From contig NZ_MQMG01000001.1 of NCBI RefSeq assembly GCF_001908025.1, forward strand, positions 62,001 to 126,000: a stretch of DNA of 64,000 nt, given 5' to 3'. Of the stretch, positions 8,519-18,598 are shown in pieces. Origin of the DNA: Geobacillus proteiniphilus (lineage in GTDB: Bacteria > Bacillota > Bacilli > Bacillales > Anoxybacillaceae). Position 1 is the first letter of the stretch; every line of letters begins with the position of its first letter. A program made the position numbers and the translations under genes. The notes beneath the pieces are model-generated. The model was not told the DNA's origin, ran no database searches, and was given only the letters and a program-made list of their open reading frames with translations.

Positions 8519-9283
8519 TCAATCGTCGCCAACGCGCCTTATGGGAATTCCCTCTAATAGACGATGAATCACGTAGGAAGCCATAATGAGCCCGGCAACC
8601 GATGGAACGAAAGCATTCGAAGACGGCGGCATTTTCGCCTTGCGGATCGGCGAAGCGTCATTGCCGACGACCTGGCGGACATCTTCGCGGATTTTCACCG
8701 GCTTCTCGTCGGAAAAGACGACCGGAATGCCGCGGCGGATCCCTTCTTTGCGCAACTTGGCGCGGATGACTTTCGCGATCGGATCGGTGTGTGTTTTCGA
8801 AATATCGGCAATGCGGAACCGGGTCGGATCCATTTTGTTCGCCGCACCCATGCTGGAGATGATCGGAATGCCGCGCTTGAGGCATTGTTTCATCAAATGC
8901 ACTTTGTACACAATCGTGTCGGACGCATCGATGACAAAATCCAGATCATAGGCGAAAAACTGCTCATACGTCTCTTCCGTATAAAACATTTGCAAAGCGA
9001 TCACCTCGCACGCCGGGTTGATGTCGGCGATGCGCTCTTTCATGAGCTCCACTTTCGGACGCCCAATGGTCGAGAGCAACGCATGAATTTGCCGGTTGAT
9101 GTTGGTGATATCGACGTTATCGCGATCAACAAGCACCAATCGGCCAATGCCGGAACGGGCGAGCGCCTCGACGGCGAACGACCCAACGCCGCCGACGCCA
9201 AGGACAGCGACGGTGGCGTTTTTTAAGCGTTCCAACCCTTCAGGGCCAATCGCGAGTTCATTGCGGGAAAATTGGTGCAGCAT
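8519..9283 (-). CDS. tcdA: tRNA threonylcarbamoyladenosine dehydratase TcdA
   Basis: A 254-residue E1-like ATP-dependent enzyme that turns t6A37 of ANN-decoding tRNAs into the cyclic form ct6A. The Rossmann nucleotide site GVGGVGSFAVEALARSG begins at about residue 29, followed by LVLVDRDNVDITNINRQ, which holds the aspartate and arginine of the adenylation site. The ATG at 9283 is preferred because GAGAGGAG lies just upstream. Known as yrvM in B. subtilis and placed, as there, downstream of aspS with the 6S-2 RNA gene between them. Confidence 0.92.
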   Translation of the reverse strand: MLHQFSRNELAIGPEGLERLKNATVAVLGVGGVGSFAVEALARSGIGRLVLVDRDNVDITNINRQIHALLSTIGRPKVELMKERIADINPACEVIALQMFYTEETYEQFFAYDLDFVIDASDTIVYKVHLMKQCLKRGIPIISSMGAANKMDPTRFRIADISKTHTDPIAKVIRAKLRKEGIRRGIPVVFSDEKPVKIREDVRQVVGNDASPIRKAKMPPSSNAFVPSVAGLIMASYVIHRLLEGIPIRRVGDD

Positions 9284-9376
9284 CGTTCTCCTCTCCGTTT
9301 GCTTCAAAATTGTTGTTTATGCCGCTTTTTATCCTACCATCAAGACAGCAAAAGAGGCAACGGCATTTTGCTGGCA

Positions 9377-9410
9377 AAACAAAACCCCTACACGGCCATC
9401 CGCATAGGGG
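9377..9410 (-). terminator. Terminator of the 6S-2 RNA gene
   Basis: Stem CCCCTA/TAGGGG (9385-9390 with 9405-9410) with a 14-base loop, followed on the minus strand by TTTTGTTTT. Confidence 0.85.
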
Positions 9411-9627
9411 AAATGTTGTTGACTCCTTGATGTATGCCAGTCCCAATCGTGCCGTCGATGCCTTCGTTTTGAACCCGCTCTCCCATAGGTGGGTGCCCTG
9501 TTCCAAGGTTTGCGCTTCCCCTGTGACGAAGAGGCGTGCACGCCGCTTGGAAACCCCGAGCTCCCGGATCATTAACTGTTCGGTCAAAACGATCGGTGAT
9601 TCGACGAACACATTAGGACGGTTTGTT
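9378..9627 (-). ncRNA. bsrB: 6S RNA of the BsrB (6S-2) type
   Basis: The 400-base gap between tcdA and aspS is where B. subtilis carries bsrB. A clear promoter (TTCACA, 17 bases, TACAAT) and a strong terminator bracket about 250 bases. No convincing reading frame is present. The interior can fold as a long interrupted hairpin: GGGAGCTCGGGG near the 5' end, and an accttggaacagggc / gggttcaa segment in the 3' half like that of other 6S RNAs. 6S RNA binds sigma-A RNA polymerase by mimicking an open promoter. The mature ends are not defined by the sequence; the processed RNA may be about 200 bases. Confidence 0.8.
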
Positions 9628-9633
9628 GCTTTG

Positions 9634-9662
9634 ATTGTATCATATTTTTGAGAGTTTGTGAA
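9634..9662 (-). promoter_or_regulatory. Sigma-A promoter of 6S-2 RNA
   Basis: On the minus strand TTCACA (9657-9662), a 17-base spacer and TACAAT (9634-9639). The predicted start is near 9627. Confidence 0.8.
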
Positions 9663-9692
9663 CACTTGCCGCCGATCTTTCCAGCAGCGCCA

Positions 9693-11465
9693 TTATTCTT
9701 TTTCCGGAAGCACAACCGCCAAGTGCAACTCCTCGAGCTGCTTGGCGCTGACCGGCCCCGGCGCTTTGGTAAGCAAGCAGCTCGCGCTCGCCGTTTTCGG
9801 AAACGCGATCGTATCGCGCAAGTTCGTGCGCCCAGCGAGCAACATCACCAGCCGGTCGAGGCCAAGAGCGATGCCGCCGTGCGGCGGGGTGCCGTATTCA
9901 AACGCCTCAAGCAAGAATCCGAACTGGCGGCGCGCCTCTTCCTCGCTGAACCCTAAAGCGCGGAACATTTTTTCTTGCACGTCGCGCTCAAAAATGCGGA
10001 GCGAACCGCCGCCGAGCTCATAGCCGTTTAAGACGAGGTCGTACGCCTGCGCGCGGACGGCGCTTGGGTTTGTCTCTAACAGCGGAATGTCGTCGCGCAC
10101 CGGCATCGTAAACGGATGGTGGGCGGCGTAATAGCGCCCTTCTTCTTCGTCATATTCCAAAAGCGGCCAATCGGTCACCCACAAAAACGCGAACTTCGCT
10201 TCGTCGATCAAGCCGAGCTCCTTGCCAAGCTTCAGCCGCAACGCGCCGAGCGCCGCGGCGACGACCGCTTTTTCGTCGGCGACAAACAAAAGCAAATCTC
10301 CGTCTTCGACAGCGAGCACTCGACGCAGCGCCGCCTGTTCCTCATCGGTGAAAAACTTGGCGATCGGTCCTTTCAGCTCTTCGCCTTCGGCTTTGAGCCA
10401 AGCGAGCCCTTTCGCCCCGTAGCGGCCGGCAAATTCGCCTAAGGCGTCAATATCTTTACGCGAATAGCAGGGGGCAGCGCCTTTCGCGTTGATCGCCTTC
10501 ACTTGGCCTCCTTCTTTGACGGCGCGTGCGAACACTTGAAACGCTGAATCACGGACGATTTCCGACACGTCAACAAGTTCCAGGCCAAAGCGCACATCCG
10601 GTTTGTCCGAGCCGTAGCGGCTCATCGCCTCGTCATACGTGATGCGCGGAAACGGGCGCGGGATGTCGATCCCTTTTGCCGCTTTCACGACCGCGGCCAT
10701 CATCCGTTCGGTTAAATCGATAATATCCTCTTGTTCGATAAACGACATTTCGATGTCGATTTGCGTAAATTCCGGCTGGCGGTCAGCGCGCAAATCCTCG
10801 TCACGGAAGCAACGGGCGATTTGGTAATACCGTTCCACGCCGCCGACCATGAGCAGCTGCTTAAAAATTTGCGGCGACTGCGGCAAGGCGTAAAATTCGC
10901 CCGGATGGACGCGGCTTGGCACTAAATAGTCGCGCGCCCCTTCCGGCGTGCTTTTCGTCAACATCGGCGTTTCAATTTCCAAAAAGCGTTCGCTATCCAA
11001 AAAGTCGCGCACCGTCTTTGTGATTTTGTGCCGAAGCGCCAATGTTTGAAACATCACTGGGCGGCGCAAATCCAAATACCGATATTTTAAGCGCACGTCT
11101 TCCGCCGCATCCGTGTCATCGGAAATCGCAAACGGCGGTGTTTTTGCCTCGTTGATGATCTCGATTCGTTCCGCCTGGATTTCAATGCGGCCGGTCGCGA
11201 TGTTCGGATTGACCGTCTCCGGCGCGCGGGCGACGACCGTTCCTTCGACGCTTAAAACATATTCGCTCCGCACGCGCTCCGCTGCCGCCAGCGCTTCAGC
11301 CGACACGTCCGGGCTGGCGACAACTTGGACGATGCCCGTTCGGTCGCGCAAGTCAATGAAAATGAGGCCGCCTAAGTCGCGGCGCTTTTGCACCCAGCCT
11401 TTGAGCACGACACGCTCGCCGACGGCCGTTTCCGGCACTTCCCCGCAATAATACGTCCGTTCCAT
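9693..11465 (-). CDS. aspS: Aspartyl-tRNA synthetase
   Basis: A 590-residue bacterial-type AspRS: N-terminal OB-fold anticodon domain (about 1-110), class II core with motif 2 [18 protein letters not shown] at about 217-234, the bacterial GAD insert (about 290-420), and motif 3 [12 protein letters not shown] near 530. It charges tRNA-Asp, or tRNA-Asn as well if non-discriminating, which cannot be decided here. The ATG at 11465 lies four bases after the hisS stop, with the ribosome binding site inside the hisS 3' end, so the two genes are translated from one message controlled by the hisS T-box. Confidence 0.96.
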   Translation of the reverse strand: MERTYYCGEVPETAVGERVVLKGWVQKRRDLGGLIFIDLRDRTGIVQVVASPDVSAEALAAAERVRSEYVLSVEGTVVARAPETVNPNIATGRIEIQAERIEIINEAKTPPFAISDDTDAAEDVRLKYRYLDLRRPVMFQTLALRHKITKTVRDFLDSERFLEIETPMLTKSTPEGARDYLVPSRVHPGEFYALPQSPQIFKQLLMVGGVERYYQIARCFRDEDLRADRQPEFTQIDIEMSFIEQEDIIDLTERMMAAVVKAAKGIDIPRPFPRITYDEAMSRYGSDKPDVRFGLELVDVSEIVRDSAFQVFARAVKEGGQVKAINAKGAAPCYSRKDIDALGEFAGRYGAKGLAWLKAEGEELKGPIAKFFTDEEQAALRRVLAVEDGDLLLFVADEKAVVAAALGALRLKLGKELGLIDEAKFAFLWVTDWPLLEYDEEEGRYYAAHHPFTMPVRDDIPLLETNPSAVRAQAYDLVLNGYELGGGSLRIFERDVQEKMFRALGFSEEEARRQFGFLLEAFEYGTPPHGGIALGLDRLVMLLAGRTNLRDTIAFPKTASASCLLTKAPGPVSAKQLEELHLAVVLPEKE

Positions 11466-11469
11466 TCGC

Positions 11470-12750
11470 TCACTCCTCCTTCCCGATCCGTTCAAGCAAA
11501 AAGTGCGGCAATTCGCTAAGCGGCACGTTCGTTTGCTCGCCGCTCGCCATATGCTTCACCGCCGCCGCCTGTTTTTCAAGCTCTTCATCGCCGATGATGG
11601 CGACAAACGATGCCCCAAGCCGGTCGGCTGCCTTCAGCTGCGCCTTCAGCTTCCGATCCAAATAATCTTGATCGACCCTCAATCCGGAGCGGCGCAATGC
11701 ATAGACGAGGCGAACCGCTTCATCTTTCGCCCGTTCGCCGACGGCGACGACATAGCAGTCAAGCCCTTTTTCCACCGGCAATTCCACTCCTTCGGCGTCA
11801 AGGGCGGCCAATAGCCGCTCGATGCTCAAGGCAAAGCCGATGCCCGGCGTCTCCGGACCGCCGATTTCTTGGACAAGCCCGTTGTAACGCCCGCCGCCGC
11901 ACAGCGTCGCCGCCGCGCCGAATCCTTCGGCCTCGCTCATAATTTCAAACGTCGTGTGGTTGTAATAGTCAAGCCCGCGCACGAGCCGCGCATCGATGAC
12001 AAACGGGATGCCGAGCGCTGTCAAGTATTGTTTCACTTTCTCAAAATAGGCGCGCGATTCGTCATTTAAATAGTCTAAAATCGATGGCGCCGTCGCCATC
12101 AGTTCGTGGTCGCGGTCTTTTTTGCAGTCGAGAATGCGAAGAGGATTCATATGAAGCCGCGTCTGGCAGTCCGGGCACAGCTCGTGGATGCGGTTTGAAA
12201 AATGGCGAACAAGCGCCTCGCGGTGCGCCCGGCGGCTGTCAAGATCGCCCAAGCTGTTAATGACAAGCCGAATCCGTTTTAATCCGAGCGCTTCGTAAAT
12301 ATGCATCGCTAACGCCATCACCTCGGCGTCAATCGCCGGGTCGCTGCTGCCGAGCGCCTCGACGCCGAACTGGACGAACTGGCGGAACCGTCCCGCTTCC
12401 GGCCGCTCGTAGCGAAACATCGGCCCGCTGTAATACAATTTCAGCGGCTGGTTTGGGCTGCCGTACAGCTTATGCTCGACAAACGCTCTGACAACCGGCG
12501 CCGTTCCTTCCGGGCGGAGCGTCAGCGCGCGGCCCCCTTTGTCTTCAAACGTGTACATCTCTTTTTGCACGATGTCGGTCGTATCGCCGACGCCGCGCAA
12601 AAAAAGCTCCGTATGCTCAAAAATCGGCGTCCGAATTTCCTGATACCCATACCGGCTGCAGAGGCTGCGGGCAATGTGCTCGACATATTGCCATTTTTCC
12701 GAGTCACCCGGCAGCACATCTTGTGTCCCTCTTGGAATTTGAAAAGCCAT
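11470..12750 (-). CDS. hisS: Histidyl-tRNA synthetase
   Basis: A 426-residue class II synthetase. The N terminus [15 protein letters not shown] is typical. Motif 2 lies around [20 protein letters not shown], the histidine-specific loops [14 protein letters not shown] and GGGRYNGLV follow, and the C-terminal anticodon domain covers about 325-426. ATG 12750 follows AAAGGAGGA; an in-frame ATG two codons upstream is less well placed. It is the first gene of hisS-aspS, and its leader holds a T-box with a CAC specifier, so expression should rise when tRNA-His is uncharged. Confidence 0.96.
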   Translation of the reverse strand: MAFQIPRGTQDVLPGDSEKWQYVEHIARSLCSRYGYQEIRTPIFEHTELFLRGVGDTTDIVQKEMYTFEDKGGRALTLRPEGTAPVVRAFVEHKLYGSPNQPLKLYYSGPMFRYERPEAGRFRQFVQFGVEALGSSDPAIDAEVMALAMHIYEALGLKRIRLVINSLGDLDSRRAHREALVRHFSNRIHELCPDCQTRLHMNPLRILDCKKDRDHELMATAPSILDYLNDESRAYFEKVKQYLTALGIPFVIDARLVRGLDYYNHTTFEIMSEAEGFGAAATLCGGGRYNGLVQEIGGPETPGIGFALSIERLLAALDAEGVELPVEKGLDCYVVAVGERAKDEAVRLVYALRRSGLRVDQDYLDRKLKAQLKAADRLGASFVAIIGDEELEKQAAAVKHMASGEQTNVPLSELPHFLLERIGKEE

Positions 12751-12765
12751 GCTCATCCTCCTTTG

Positions 12766-12813
12766 CCCAAAATAAAACGCCCTTGTCCCTGTGATCGATA
12801 GGGACGAGAGCGT
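12766..12813 (-). terminator. Regulated terminator of the hisS T-box
   Basis: On the minus strand ACGCTCTCGTCCCT pairs with AGGGACAAGGGCGT, followed by TTTTATTTT. Its 5' side would compete with the T-box antiterminator. Confidence 0.85.
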
Positions 12814-13044
12814 CATTCCCGCGGTGCCACCCTAATTGAAGCCGATCCGGCTTCCGCTTGTCGCCATTAACGCATGGCACACGTTCCCCTTTACTGGCGC
12901 AAAGCGCGTTCAAAGGGAAACCTACGGAGTGTCTTTCGTTAAGCCATCATGGAGAAGCGCTCGCAGCCTTGGGCGCTTCCTCTCTGGCCATGTGGGCCTT
13001 AACTACTTTTCTCCATCATCGGTTGTTCCGTATGAGAAAGATGT
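12766..13044 (-). promoter_or_regulatory. T-box leader of hisS-aspS, histidine specifier CAC
   Basis: The 470-base gap upstream of hisS holds a complete T-box leader. The T-box sequence AGGGTGGCACCGCGG is at 12819-12833. Stem I shows the AGTAGTTAAG 5' side and CTTAAC 3' side, the AGAGAGG and GCGAG distal-loop elements, and the specifier loop GAAAGACACTCC, in which CAC (12929-12931) is a histidine codon. The terminator precedes hisS. Uncharged tRNA-His should pair with CAC and with the T-box and stabilise the antiterminator. Confidence 0.93.
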
Positions 13045-13050
13045 AATTTT

Positions 13051-13080
13051 ATATTACGGACAATCTCGCCCGTTTGTCAA
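13051..13080 (-). promoter_or_regulatory. Sigma-A promoter of hisS-aspS
   Basis: TTGACA (13075-13080), 18 bases, TAATAT (13051-13056) on the minus strand; start near 13044. Confidence 0.8.
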
Positions 13081-13147
13081 GTTGTCCTAGCGGCTGCGAT
13101 CCATGGTTTTTCGCAAAGAGAAAAACCTTGATGTCTTTTTTCACCTT

Positions 13148-13217
13148 GTAAAAAAGAGAGCCGATTCGTTGAACCGCCCCTCCATGGGATCGAAGAGGCG
13201 GTTCACCTTCGGCCCTC
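13148..13217 (-). terminator. Terminator after ahpF
   Basis: A long two-part hairpin: GAACCGCC pairs with GGCGGTTC, and outside it AAGAGGGCCGA pairs with TCGGCTCTCTT (10 of 11). On the minus strand it ends in TTTTTT directly after the ahpF stop. Confidence 0.75.
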
Positions 13218-14747
13218 TTAATGGCGAATCAAATAATCGAACGCGCTTAACGCTGCGGTTGCACCCGAGCCCATCGAAATAATGATTTGCTTATAGGCGC
13301 TGTCCGTGCAATCGCCCGCGGCAAAGACGCCTTCAATGTTCGTCGCGCCGCGTTTATCGACGATGATTTCGCCGAAACGATTCCGTTCCACTGTTCCTTC
13401 GAGCCATTCGGTGTTTGGGACAAGGCCGATTTGCACGAACACGCCTTGCAATTCGATATGGTGTTCTTCCCCTGTTTCCCGGTCGATGTACGTCAAGCCG
13501 TTGACTTTGTCCGTGCCGGTAATTTCCGTCGTTTGCGCGTTTTTGATCACCGTTACGTTCGGCAAGCTGTACAAACGGTCTTGCAAAACAGCATCCGCCT
13601 TGAGTTCAGGGGCGAACTCAAGCAGCGTCACATGGCTGGCGATGCCAGCCAGGTCAATCGCCGCTTCGACGCCGGAGTTCCCGCCGCCGATGACCGCCAC
13701 GTGTTTTCCTTCAAACAGCGGGCCGTCGCAATGCGGGCAATAGGCAACTCCTTTGTTTTTGAACTCTTCCTCGCCCGGCACGCCAAGGTTGCGCCAACGG
13801 GCGCCTGTCGCGATTACAACCGTTTTGCTTTTCAACACAGCGCCGTTTTCCAACTCGACTTCAATCAAGTCTTTTTTCTCGAGCCGTTTTGCCCGCTGCG
13901 AGCTCATGATGTCGACGTTGTATTGCTTCACATGTTCTTCAATGCTAGCCGCAAGCTTCGGCCCTTCCGTATATTTGACGCTGATAAAGTTTTCAATGCC
14001 GAGCGTATCTAAAATTTGTCCGCCGAAGCGCTCCGCGACAATGCCGGTGCGAATGCCTTTGCGCGCTGCGTAAATGGCTGCTGTCGCACCCGCAGGGCCG
14101 CCGCCGATCACCAACACGTCGAACGGCTCTTTGTCGGCGAAGGAAGAAGCATCCGGCGCGCTCCCTAATTTGGCGAGAATGTCTTCAATCGACATGCGGC
14201 CGCTCGCGAACAGCTTGCCGTTTAAAAATACCGTCGGTACGGCCATAATCCCTTTTTGCTCGGCTTCTTCTTTAAACGCCGCCCCGTCGATCATCGTATG
14301 CGAAATGTTCGGGTTTAACACGCTCATGATGTTGAGCGCTTGCACGACGTCCGGGCAGTTATGGCATGTCAGGCTGACGTACGTTTCAAAATGGTGCTTG
14401 CCCTTGATTTGCTGGATGCGGTCAATCACATCTTGATCGACTTTCGGCGGTCTTCCGCTGACTTGAAGCAGCGCAAGCACCAAGGACGTAAACTCATGGC
14501 CTAGCGGGACGCCGGCGAAGGTGATCCCCGTGTTTTCGCCGACCCGGTTGACGCTGAAGCTTGGCGTTCGTTCCAGCTTCGCTTTTTCGACTTTGATTTT
14601 CGGCGACATCGCCGTTAATTCATCGATTAAAGCAAGCATATCGCGGGAAACGTTGTCGTCTCCCGCGCTTACCGTCAAGACAATATCATTTTCAAGCAAT
14701 TGCAAATACTGGGCTAGTTGCGCTTTAATGTCGGCATCTAACAGCAT
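13218..14747 (-). CDS. ahpF: Alkyl hydroperoxide reductase subunit F (NADH peroxiredoxin reductase)
   Basis: A 509-residue flavoprotein that passes electrons from NADH to AhpC. The N-terminal tandem thioredoxin-like domain (about 1-200) has the dithiol in [10 protein letters not shown]. Then come FAD-binding [17 protein letters not shown], the second dithiol CPHCDGPLF, the NADH site [15 protein letters not shown] and the C-terminal FAD motif [10 protein letters not shown]. Length is normal. It follows ahpC by 13 bases in an operon with one promoter upstream of ahpC. ATG 14747 follows AAGGAGG. Confidence 0.95.
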   Translation of the reverse strand: MLLDADIKAQLAQYLQLLENDIVLTVSAGDDNVSRDMLALIDELTAMSPKIKVEKAKLERTPSFSVNRVGENTGITFAGVPLGHEFTSLVLALLQVSGRPPKVDQDVIDRIQQIKGKHHFETYVSLTCHNCPDVVQALNIMSVLNPNISHTMIDGAAFKEEAEQKGIMAVPTVFLNGKLFASGRMSIEDILAKLGSAPDASSFADKEPFDVLVIGGGPAGATAAIYAARKGIRTGIVAERFGGQILDTLGIENFISVKYTEGPKLAASIEEHVKQYNVDIMSSQRAKRLEKKDLIEVELENGAVLKSKTVVIATGARWRNLGVPGEEEFKNKGVAYCPHCDGPLFEGKHVAVIGGGNSGVEAAIDLAGIASHVTLLEFAPELKADAVLQDRLYSLPNVTVIKNAQTTEITGTDKVNGLTYIDRETGEEHHIELQGVFVQIGLVPNTEWLEGTVERNRFGEIIVDKRGATNIEGVFAAGDCTDSAYKQIIISMGSGATAALSAFDYLIRH

Positions 14748-14760
14748 CGCCTAAGCCTCC

Positions 14761-15324
14761 TTAAATTTTGCCGACAAGGTCAAGGCTTGGCTTCAGCGTT
14801 TCCGCCCCTTCTTTCCATTTCGCCGGGCAGACTTCACCCGGATGGTTGCGCACGTATTGGGCCGCTTTAATTTTATCAATCAGTGTGCTGGCGTTGCGGC
14901 CGATGCCGTCCGCGTTGATTTCGACCGCTTGGATGACGCCGTCCGGATCGATGATGAACGTGCCGCGCTGCGCCAACCCTTGTTCTTCGTCAAGCACATC
15001 AAACATGCGCGACAATTGATGCGAAGGATCGCCGATCATCACGTATTCGATTTTGCTGATGGCTGGCGATGTATCGTGCCATGCTTTATGAGTATAATGT
15101 GTATCGGTCGAAACCGAGTACACTTCCACGCCAAGTTCTTTAAACGTCGCGTAGTGATCTTGCAAATCTTCGAGCTCCGTCGGGCAGACGAACGTAAAGT
15201 CCGCCGGATAGAAGCAAACGATGCTCCATTTCCCCATGAAGTCTTGCTCTGTCACTTCGATGAATTCACCGTTGTGATACGCTTGGGCACGGAATGGTTG
15301 TACTTTTTTCCCAACCAAAGACAT
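14761..15324 (-). CDS. ahpC: Alkyl hydroperoxide reductase subunit C (2-Cys peroxiredoxin)
   Basis: A 187-residue typical 2-Cys peroxiredoxin that reduces hydrogen peroxide and organic peroxides. The peroxidatic cysteine is at about 47 in [10 protein letters not shown] and the resolving cysteine at about 166 in GEVCPAKW. It is the first gene of ahpCF. The upstream region carries a strong sigma-A promoter overlapped by a PerR-type box, so induction by peroxide is expected. ATG 15324 follows AGGAGG. Confidence 0.96.
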   Translation of the reverse strand: MSLVGKKVQPFRAQAYHNGEFIEVTEQDFMGKWSIVCFYPADFTFVCPTELEDLQDHYATFKELGVEVYSVSTDTHYTHKAWHDTSPAISKIEYVMIGDPSHQLSRMFDVLDEEQGLAQRGTFIIDPDGVIQAVEINADGIGRNASTLIDKIKAAQYVRNHPGEVCPAKWKEGAETLKPSLDLVGKI

Positions 15325-15353
15325 TGTTTCATCTACCTCCTGTGACTGTTAGT

Positions 15354-15368
15354 TTATAATAATTTTAA
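15354..15368. promoter_or_regulatory. PerR-type box upstream of ahpCF
   Basis: The plus-strand sequence TTATAATAATTTTAA matches the B. subtilis Per box TTATAATnATTATAA at 13 of 14 defined positions. It covers about +4 to +18 of the predicted ahpC transcript, a position where a bound repressor would block RNA polymerase. Confidence 0.8.
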
Positions 15369-15378
15369 ACCAATACTT

Positions 15379-15407
15379 ATTATCATATAGCGGCATATGT
15401 TTGTCAA
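15379..15407 (-). promoter_or_regulatory. Sigma-A promoter of ahpCF
   Basis: TTGACA (15402-15407), 17 bases, GATAAT (15379-15384) on the minus strand; start near 15372. Confidence 0.82.
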
Positions 15408-15578
15408 TACATATGCAATTGAATTTTTTCCTCTACCGAGCCGGATCGGTGTTGAGCGGAATGCGCAGCGCTCGCAGGGATGGGCATTTTTATTCGCAAC
15501 TGTTTCGTCTGAACGGCCACACCGCCTCGGCCCATGAAACATCCGCACGCCGCGTGCGCTCCTTCCAACTCGCCATGT

Positions 15579-15752
15579 TTACGGACGGAGCTGCTGTTTT
15601 TTCAACATTTGTACGTCTTTCGGCGCCACACCGAATTCAGTTGCCAACTCAAACGCGCTATATTGGGCCTCGAGCCGCACCCATTCGTAAAAGTCGGCGG
15701 ACAGCACATCATTTGTCCGGTGCGCCTGCTCGCCTCTTTTTGTTTGCCGCAT
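15579..15752 (-). CDS. Small 57-residue protein, function unknown
   Basis: Reading the minus strand from ATG 15752 gives 57 residues beginning MRQTKRGEQAHRTNDVLSAD and ending KKQQLRP. A strong AAAGGAGGAG lies 5 bases before the start. The middle (about 30-53, with SAFELATEFGVAPKDVQML) looks like a short helix-turn-helix: a helix, a Gly turn, and a helix after a Pro. The sequence is hydrophilic with no signal or membrane segment. It lies downstream of dtd on the same strand, beyond the dtd terminator. A small gene of this kind (yrzK) occurs near this place in B. subtilis, but identity with it is only a guess. Confidence 0.6.
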   Translation of the reverse strand: MRQTKRGEQAHRTNDVLSADFYEWVRLEAQYSAFELATEFGVAPKDVQMLKKQQLRP

Positions 15753-15813
15753 CGCGCTCCTCCTTTCTCTATCGCCGCACTTGTTTTCATCTTTCCCATT
15801 TTTCGCCGAAAAT

Positions 15814-15851
15814 AAAAAAGAAACCGGGAAACTTCATCTGTTTCCCGGTTT
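15814..15851 (-). terminator. Terminator overlapping the 3' end of dtd
   Basis: A perfect 11 bp stem AAACCGGGAAA/TTTCCCGGTTT (15821-15831 with 15841-15851) followed on the minus strand by CTTTTTT. Its first arm encodes the last residues of Dtd, and the stop codon lies in the loop. Confidence 0.88.
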
Positions 15852-16292
15852 CTCGCTGCTGTCGATGATCAAGGTGACTGGCCCGTCGTTTGTGAGCGAT
15901 ACGTCCATCATCGCACCGAATACGCCGGTTTCTACATGAACGCCTCTTTCGCGCAAAGCTGCGTTGAACGCTTCATACAGCGGCAAGGCATGGTCGGGTT
16001 TTGCCGCCCCCATAAAGTTCGGGCGCCGCCCTTTCCGGCAGTCGCCATAAAGGGTGAACTGCGACACCGACAGCACCGCCCCGCCGACGTCGAGCAAGGA
16101 GCGGTTCATTTTTCCGTTTTCATCTTCAAAAACGCGCAAATGAGCAATTTTTTCAGCCAAATAGGCAGCATCGTCCTCCGTGTCCTCGTGCGTGATGCCA
16201 AGAAGGACGACAAAACCCGCATCAATGGCACCAACGACTTCGCCGCCGACGGTGACTTTTGCCTCTTTCGCCCGCTGGATGACCGCTCTCAC
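15834..16292 (-). CDS. dtd: D-aminoacyl-tRNA deacylase
   Basis: A 152-residue protein of the Dtd family that removes D-amino acids, and mischarged glycine, from tRNA. The two signature motifs that build the active site at the dimer face are present: SVSQFTL at about 78-84 and TNDGPVT at about 136-142. The start is GTG 16292 behind GGAGGAAGG. It follows relA by 23 bases, as in B. subtilis (relA-dtd). The final codons form one arm of the terminator hairpin. Confidence 0.94.
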   Translation of the reverse strand: MRAVIQRAKEAKVTVGGEVVGAIDAGFVVLLGITHEDTEDDAAYLAEKIAHLRVFEDENGKMNRSLLDVGGAVLSVSQFTLYGDCRKGRRPNFMGAAKPDHALPLYEAFNAALRERGVHVETGVFGAMMDVSLTNDGPVTLIIDSSEKPGNR

Positions 16293-16315
16293 TCGCCTTC
16301 CTCCTTTCGCCGCCC

Positions 16316-18514
16316 TTAGTTGTTCATCAAGCGCTGGACGGAATAAATGTCGGGAATTTGCTTGATTCGTTCGACGACTTTTTGCAAGTGGCTCAAATTA
16401 TGAATGGCGATCGTCATATGGATCGTCGCAATTTTATGTCGGTGGTCTGAGCGTCCCGAGACGGCGGAAATATCGGTGCGCGTTTCATTCACCGCCTGCA
16501 GCACCTCATTCAGCAGCCCGCGACGGTCAAAGCCGGTGATTTCAATATCGACATTGTACTCACGCTCGCCGTTTGCTCCGCTCTCCCATTCAACGGCAAT
16601 CAATCGATCGGCCGCTTCTTCGGTCTTGACGTTCGGGCAATCAGCGCGGTGGACGGAAATGCCGCGGCCGCGGGTGATAAAGCCGATGATTTCGTCCCCC
16701 GGCACCGGGTTGCAGCAGCGCGACAGACGGATGAGCAAATTGTCAACCCCTTGGACGCGGATGCCGCAGTCGCGTTTTTTTCCAGCCGGCAGCTTCGCTT
16801 CGGAGACCGCTTCCGCCAACTTGCGCTGCTGCTCCTCAAGGTCGCGCTGCTTCCGCCATTTTTCCGTCAGCCGGTGAGCGATTTGCGCGGCCGTAATCCC
16901 ATGGTAGCCGACAGCAGCGTACATATCCTCTTCATTGGAAAAGTTGAATTTTTCCGCGACGCGCTTTACGTTGTCGGCCGTCATCACTTCTTTCGGCTCA
17001 AAGCCGAGGCTGCGCACCTCTTTTTCGACCATCTCTTTGCCTTTTTCGATGTTTTCTTCGCGCCGCTGCTTTTTGAAAAACTGGCGGATTTTGTTGCGCG
17101 CCTGCGACGTTTTCGCCAGTTTCAGCCAGTCTTGGCTCGGACCGTACGAATGTTTTGACGTTAAAATTTCGACGATGTCGCCCGTTTGCAGCTTGTAGTC
17201 AAGCGGCACCATTTTGCCGTTGACTTTCGCACCGATCGTTTTGTTGCCGATTTCCGAATGGATGCGGTAGGCGAAGTCAATCGGCACCGATCCGGCCGGC
17301 AGCTCGATGACATCGCCTTTGGGCGTAAAAACGAACACCATGTCGGAAAACAAGTCCATCTTGAGCGATTCCATGAACTCTTCGGCATTGCTGGCGTCAT
17401 GTTGCCACTCCAAAATTTCCCGGAACCAAGACAGTTTTTCTTCAAATGAGTTGGGTTTGATCGTCTTTCCTTCTTTGTACGCCCAATGGGCGGCGATCCC
17501 GAACTCGGCGATTTGATGCATTTCAAACGTGCGGATTTGCACCTCAAGCGGTTCGCCTTTTGGGCCGATCACCGTCGTATGGAGCGATTGGTACATGTTC
17601 GGCTTCGGCATGGCGATGTAGTCTTTGAAGCGGCCTGGCATTGGCTTCCAGCACGTATGAATAATGCCGAGCACAGCATAGCAGTCTTTGATGCTGTTGA
17701 CGATGATGCGGACAGCGAGCAAATCGTAAATTTCGTTGAACTGTTTGTTTTGCATCACCATTTTTCGGTAAATGCTGTAAATATGTTTCGGGCGCCCGGA
17801 AATTTCGCAAGGAATATGCACTTCGTTGAGCCGTTCGCGCACTTCTTGAATGACTTCCTCCAAATATTGCTCGCGCTCAGCCCGCTTTTTCTTCATTAAA
17901 TTGACGATGCGGTAGTATTGCTGCGGGTTTAAATAGCGAAGCGCCGTATCCTCAAGCTCCCATTTGATTTTCGAAATGCCGAGCCGATGCGCGAGCGGAG
18001 CGAAAATTTCGAGCGTCTCATTGGCGATGCGCCGTTGCTTTTCCACCGGCAAATGTTTTAACGTCCGCATATTGTGCAGCCGGTCGGCGAGCTTGATCAA
18101 GATGACGCGAATATCTTGCGCCATGGCCAAAAACATTTTTCGATGATTTTCCGCCTGCTGTTCTTCCTGCGATTTATATTTAATTTTCCCGAGCTTCGTC
18201 ACCCCGTCGACAAGCATCGCCACTTCCGCGCCGAACTCGCGCTCGAGGTCTTCTTTTGTCGCCTCGGTGTCTTCGATGACATCATGCAAAAACCCGGCGG
18301 CGATCGTCGTCGCGTCCATCTTTAAGTCAGCCAAAATGCCGGCGACTTGAATCGGATGGATGATGTATGGTTCGCCCGATTTCCGAAATTGATCGCGGTG
18401 GGCGTGCTTGGCAAACTCATACGCCTTTTTCAAAAAGGCGACGTCTTGTTCCGACAAATAACAGCTCGCTCGTTCAAACACTTGCTCCGCTGTCAGCACT
18501 TGTTCATTGGCCAT
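16316..18514 (-). CDS. relA: Bifunctional (p)ppGpp synthetase/hydrolase Rel
   Basis: A 732-residue long RSH protein. The HD hydrolase domain (about 50-150) keeps [10 protein letters not shown] and DRLHNMRTL. The synthetase domain (about 240-350) includes [22 protein letters not shown]. The TGS domain (about 390-455), zinc-finger/helical region with [11 protein letters not shown], and the C-terminal ACT domain follow. All domains look intact, so it should both make and break (p)ppGpp, as the single long RSH of Bacillus does. ATG 18514 follows AAAAAGGTGA. A promoter and a hairpin lie between apt and this gene. Confidence 0.95.
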   Translation of the reverse strand: MANEQVLTAEQVFERASCYLSEQDVAFLKKAYEFAKHAHRDQFRKSGEPYIIHPIQVAGILADLKMDATTIAAGFLHDVIEDTEATKEDLEREFGAEVAMLVDGVTKLGKIKYKSQEEQQAENHRKMFLAMAQDIRVILIKLADRLHNMRTLKHLPVEKQRRIANETLEIFAPLAHRLGISKIKWELEDTALRYLNPQQYYRIVNLMKKKRAEREQYLEEVIQEVRERLNEVHIPCEISGRPKHIYSIYRKMVMQNKQFNEIYDLLAVRIIVNSIKDCYAVLGIIHTCWKPMPGRFKDYIAMPKPNMYQSLHTTVIGPKGEPLEVQIRTFEMHQIAEFGIAAHWAYKEGKTIKPNSFEEKLSWFREILEWQHDASNAEEFMESLKMDLFSDMVFVFTPKGDVIELPAGSVPIDFAYRIHSEIGNKTIGAKVNGKMVPLDYKLQTGDIVEILTSKHSYGPSQDWLKLAKTSQARNKIRQFFKKQRREENIEKGKEMVEKEVRSLGFEPKEVMTADNVKRVAEKFNFSNEEDMYAAVGYHGITAAQIAHRLTEKWRKQRDLEEQQRKLAEAVSEAKLPAGKKRDCGIRVQGVDNLLIRLSRCCNPVPGDEIIGFITRGRGISVHRADCPNVKTEEAADRLIAVEWESGANGEREYNVDIEITGFDRRGLLNEVLQAVNETRTDISAVSGRSDHRHKIATIHMTIAIHNLSHLQKVVERIKQIPDIYSVQRLMNN

Positions 18515-18598
18515 AGGGTTGAATCACCTTTTTAATCGATTAAAATTGAAGCTGCAAAGCACAGAGGTCCGTTGCGTTCATACGGTTAATAAGAAAGA

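Noticed and set aside
9258-9665. Minus-strand frame of 135 codons between aspS and tcdA
   Set aside because: It runs through the 6S RNA gene, its promoter and terminator, has no ribosome binding site and resembles no protein.
13105-13127. Hairpin GGTTTTTC/GAAAAACC upstream of the hisS promoter
   Set aside because: A-T-rich stem without a clear T-run beyond it; the ahpF message is already ended by the nearer terminator at 13148-13217.
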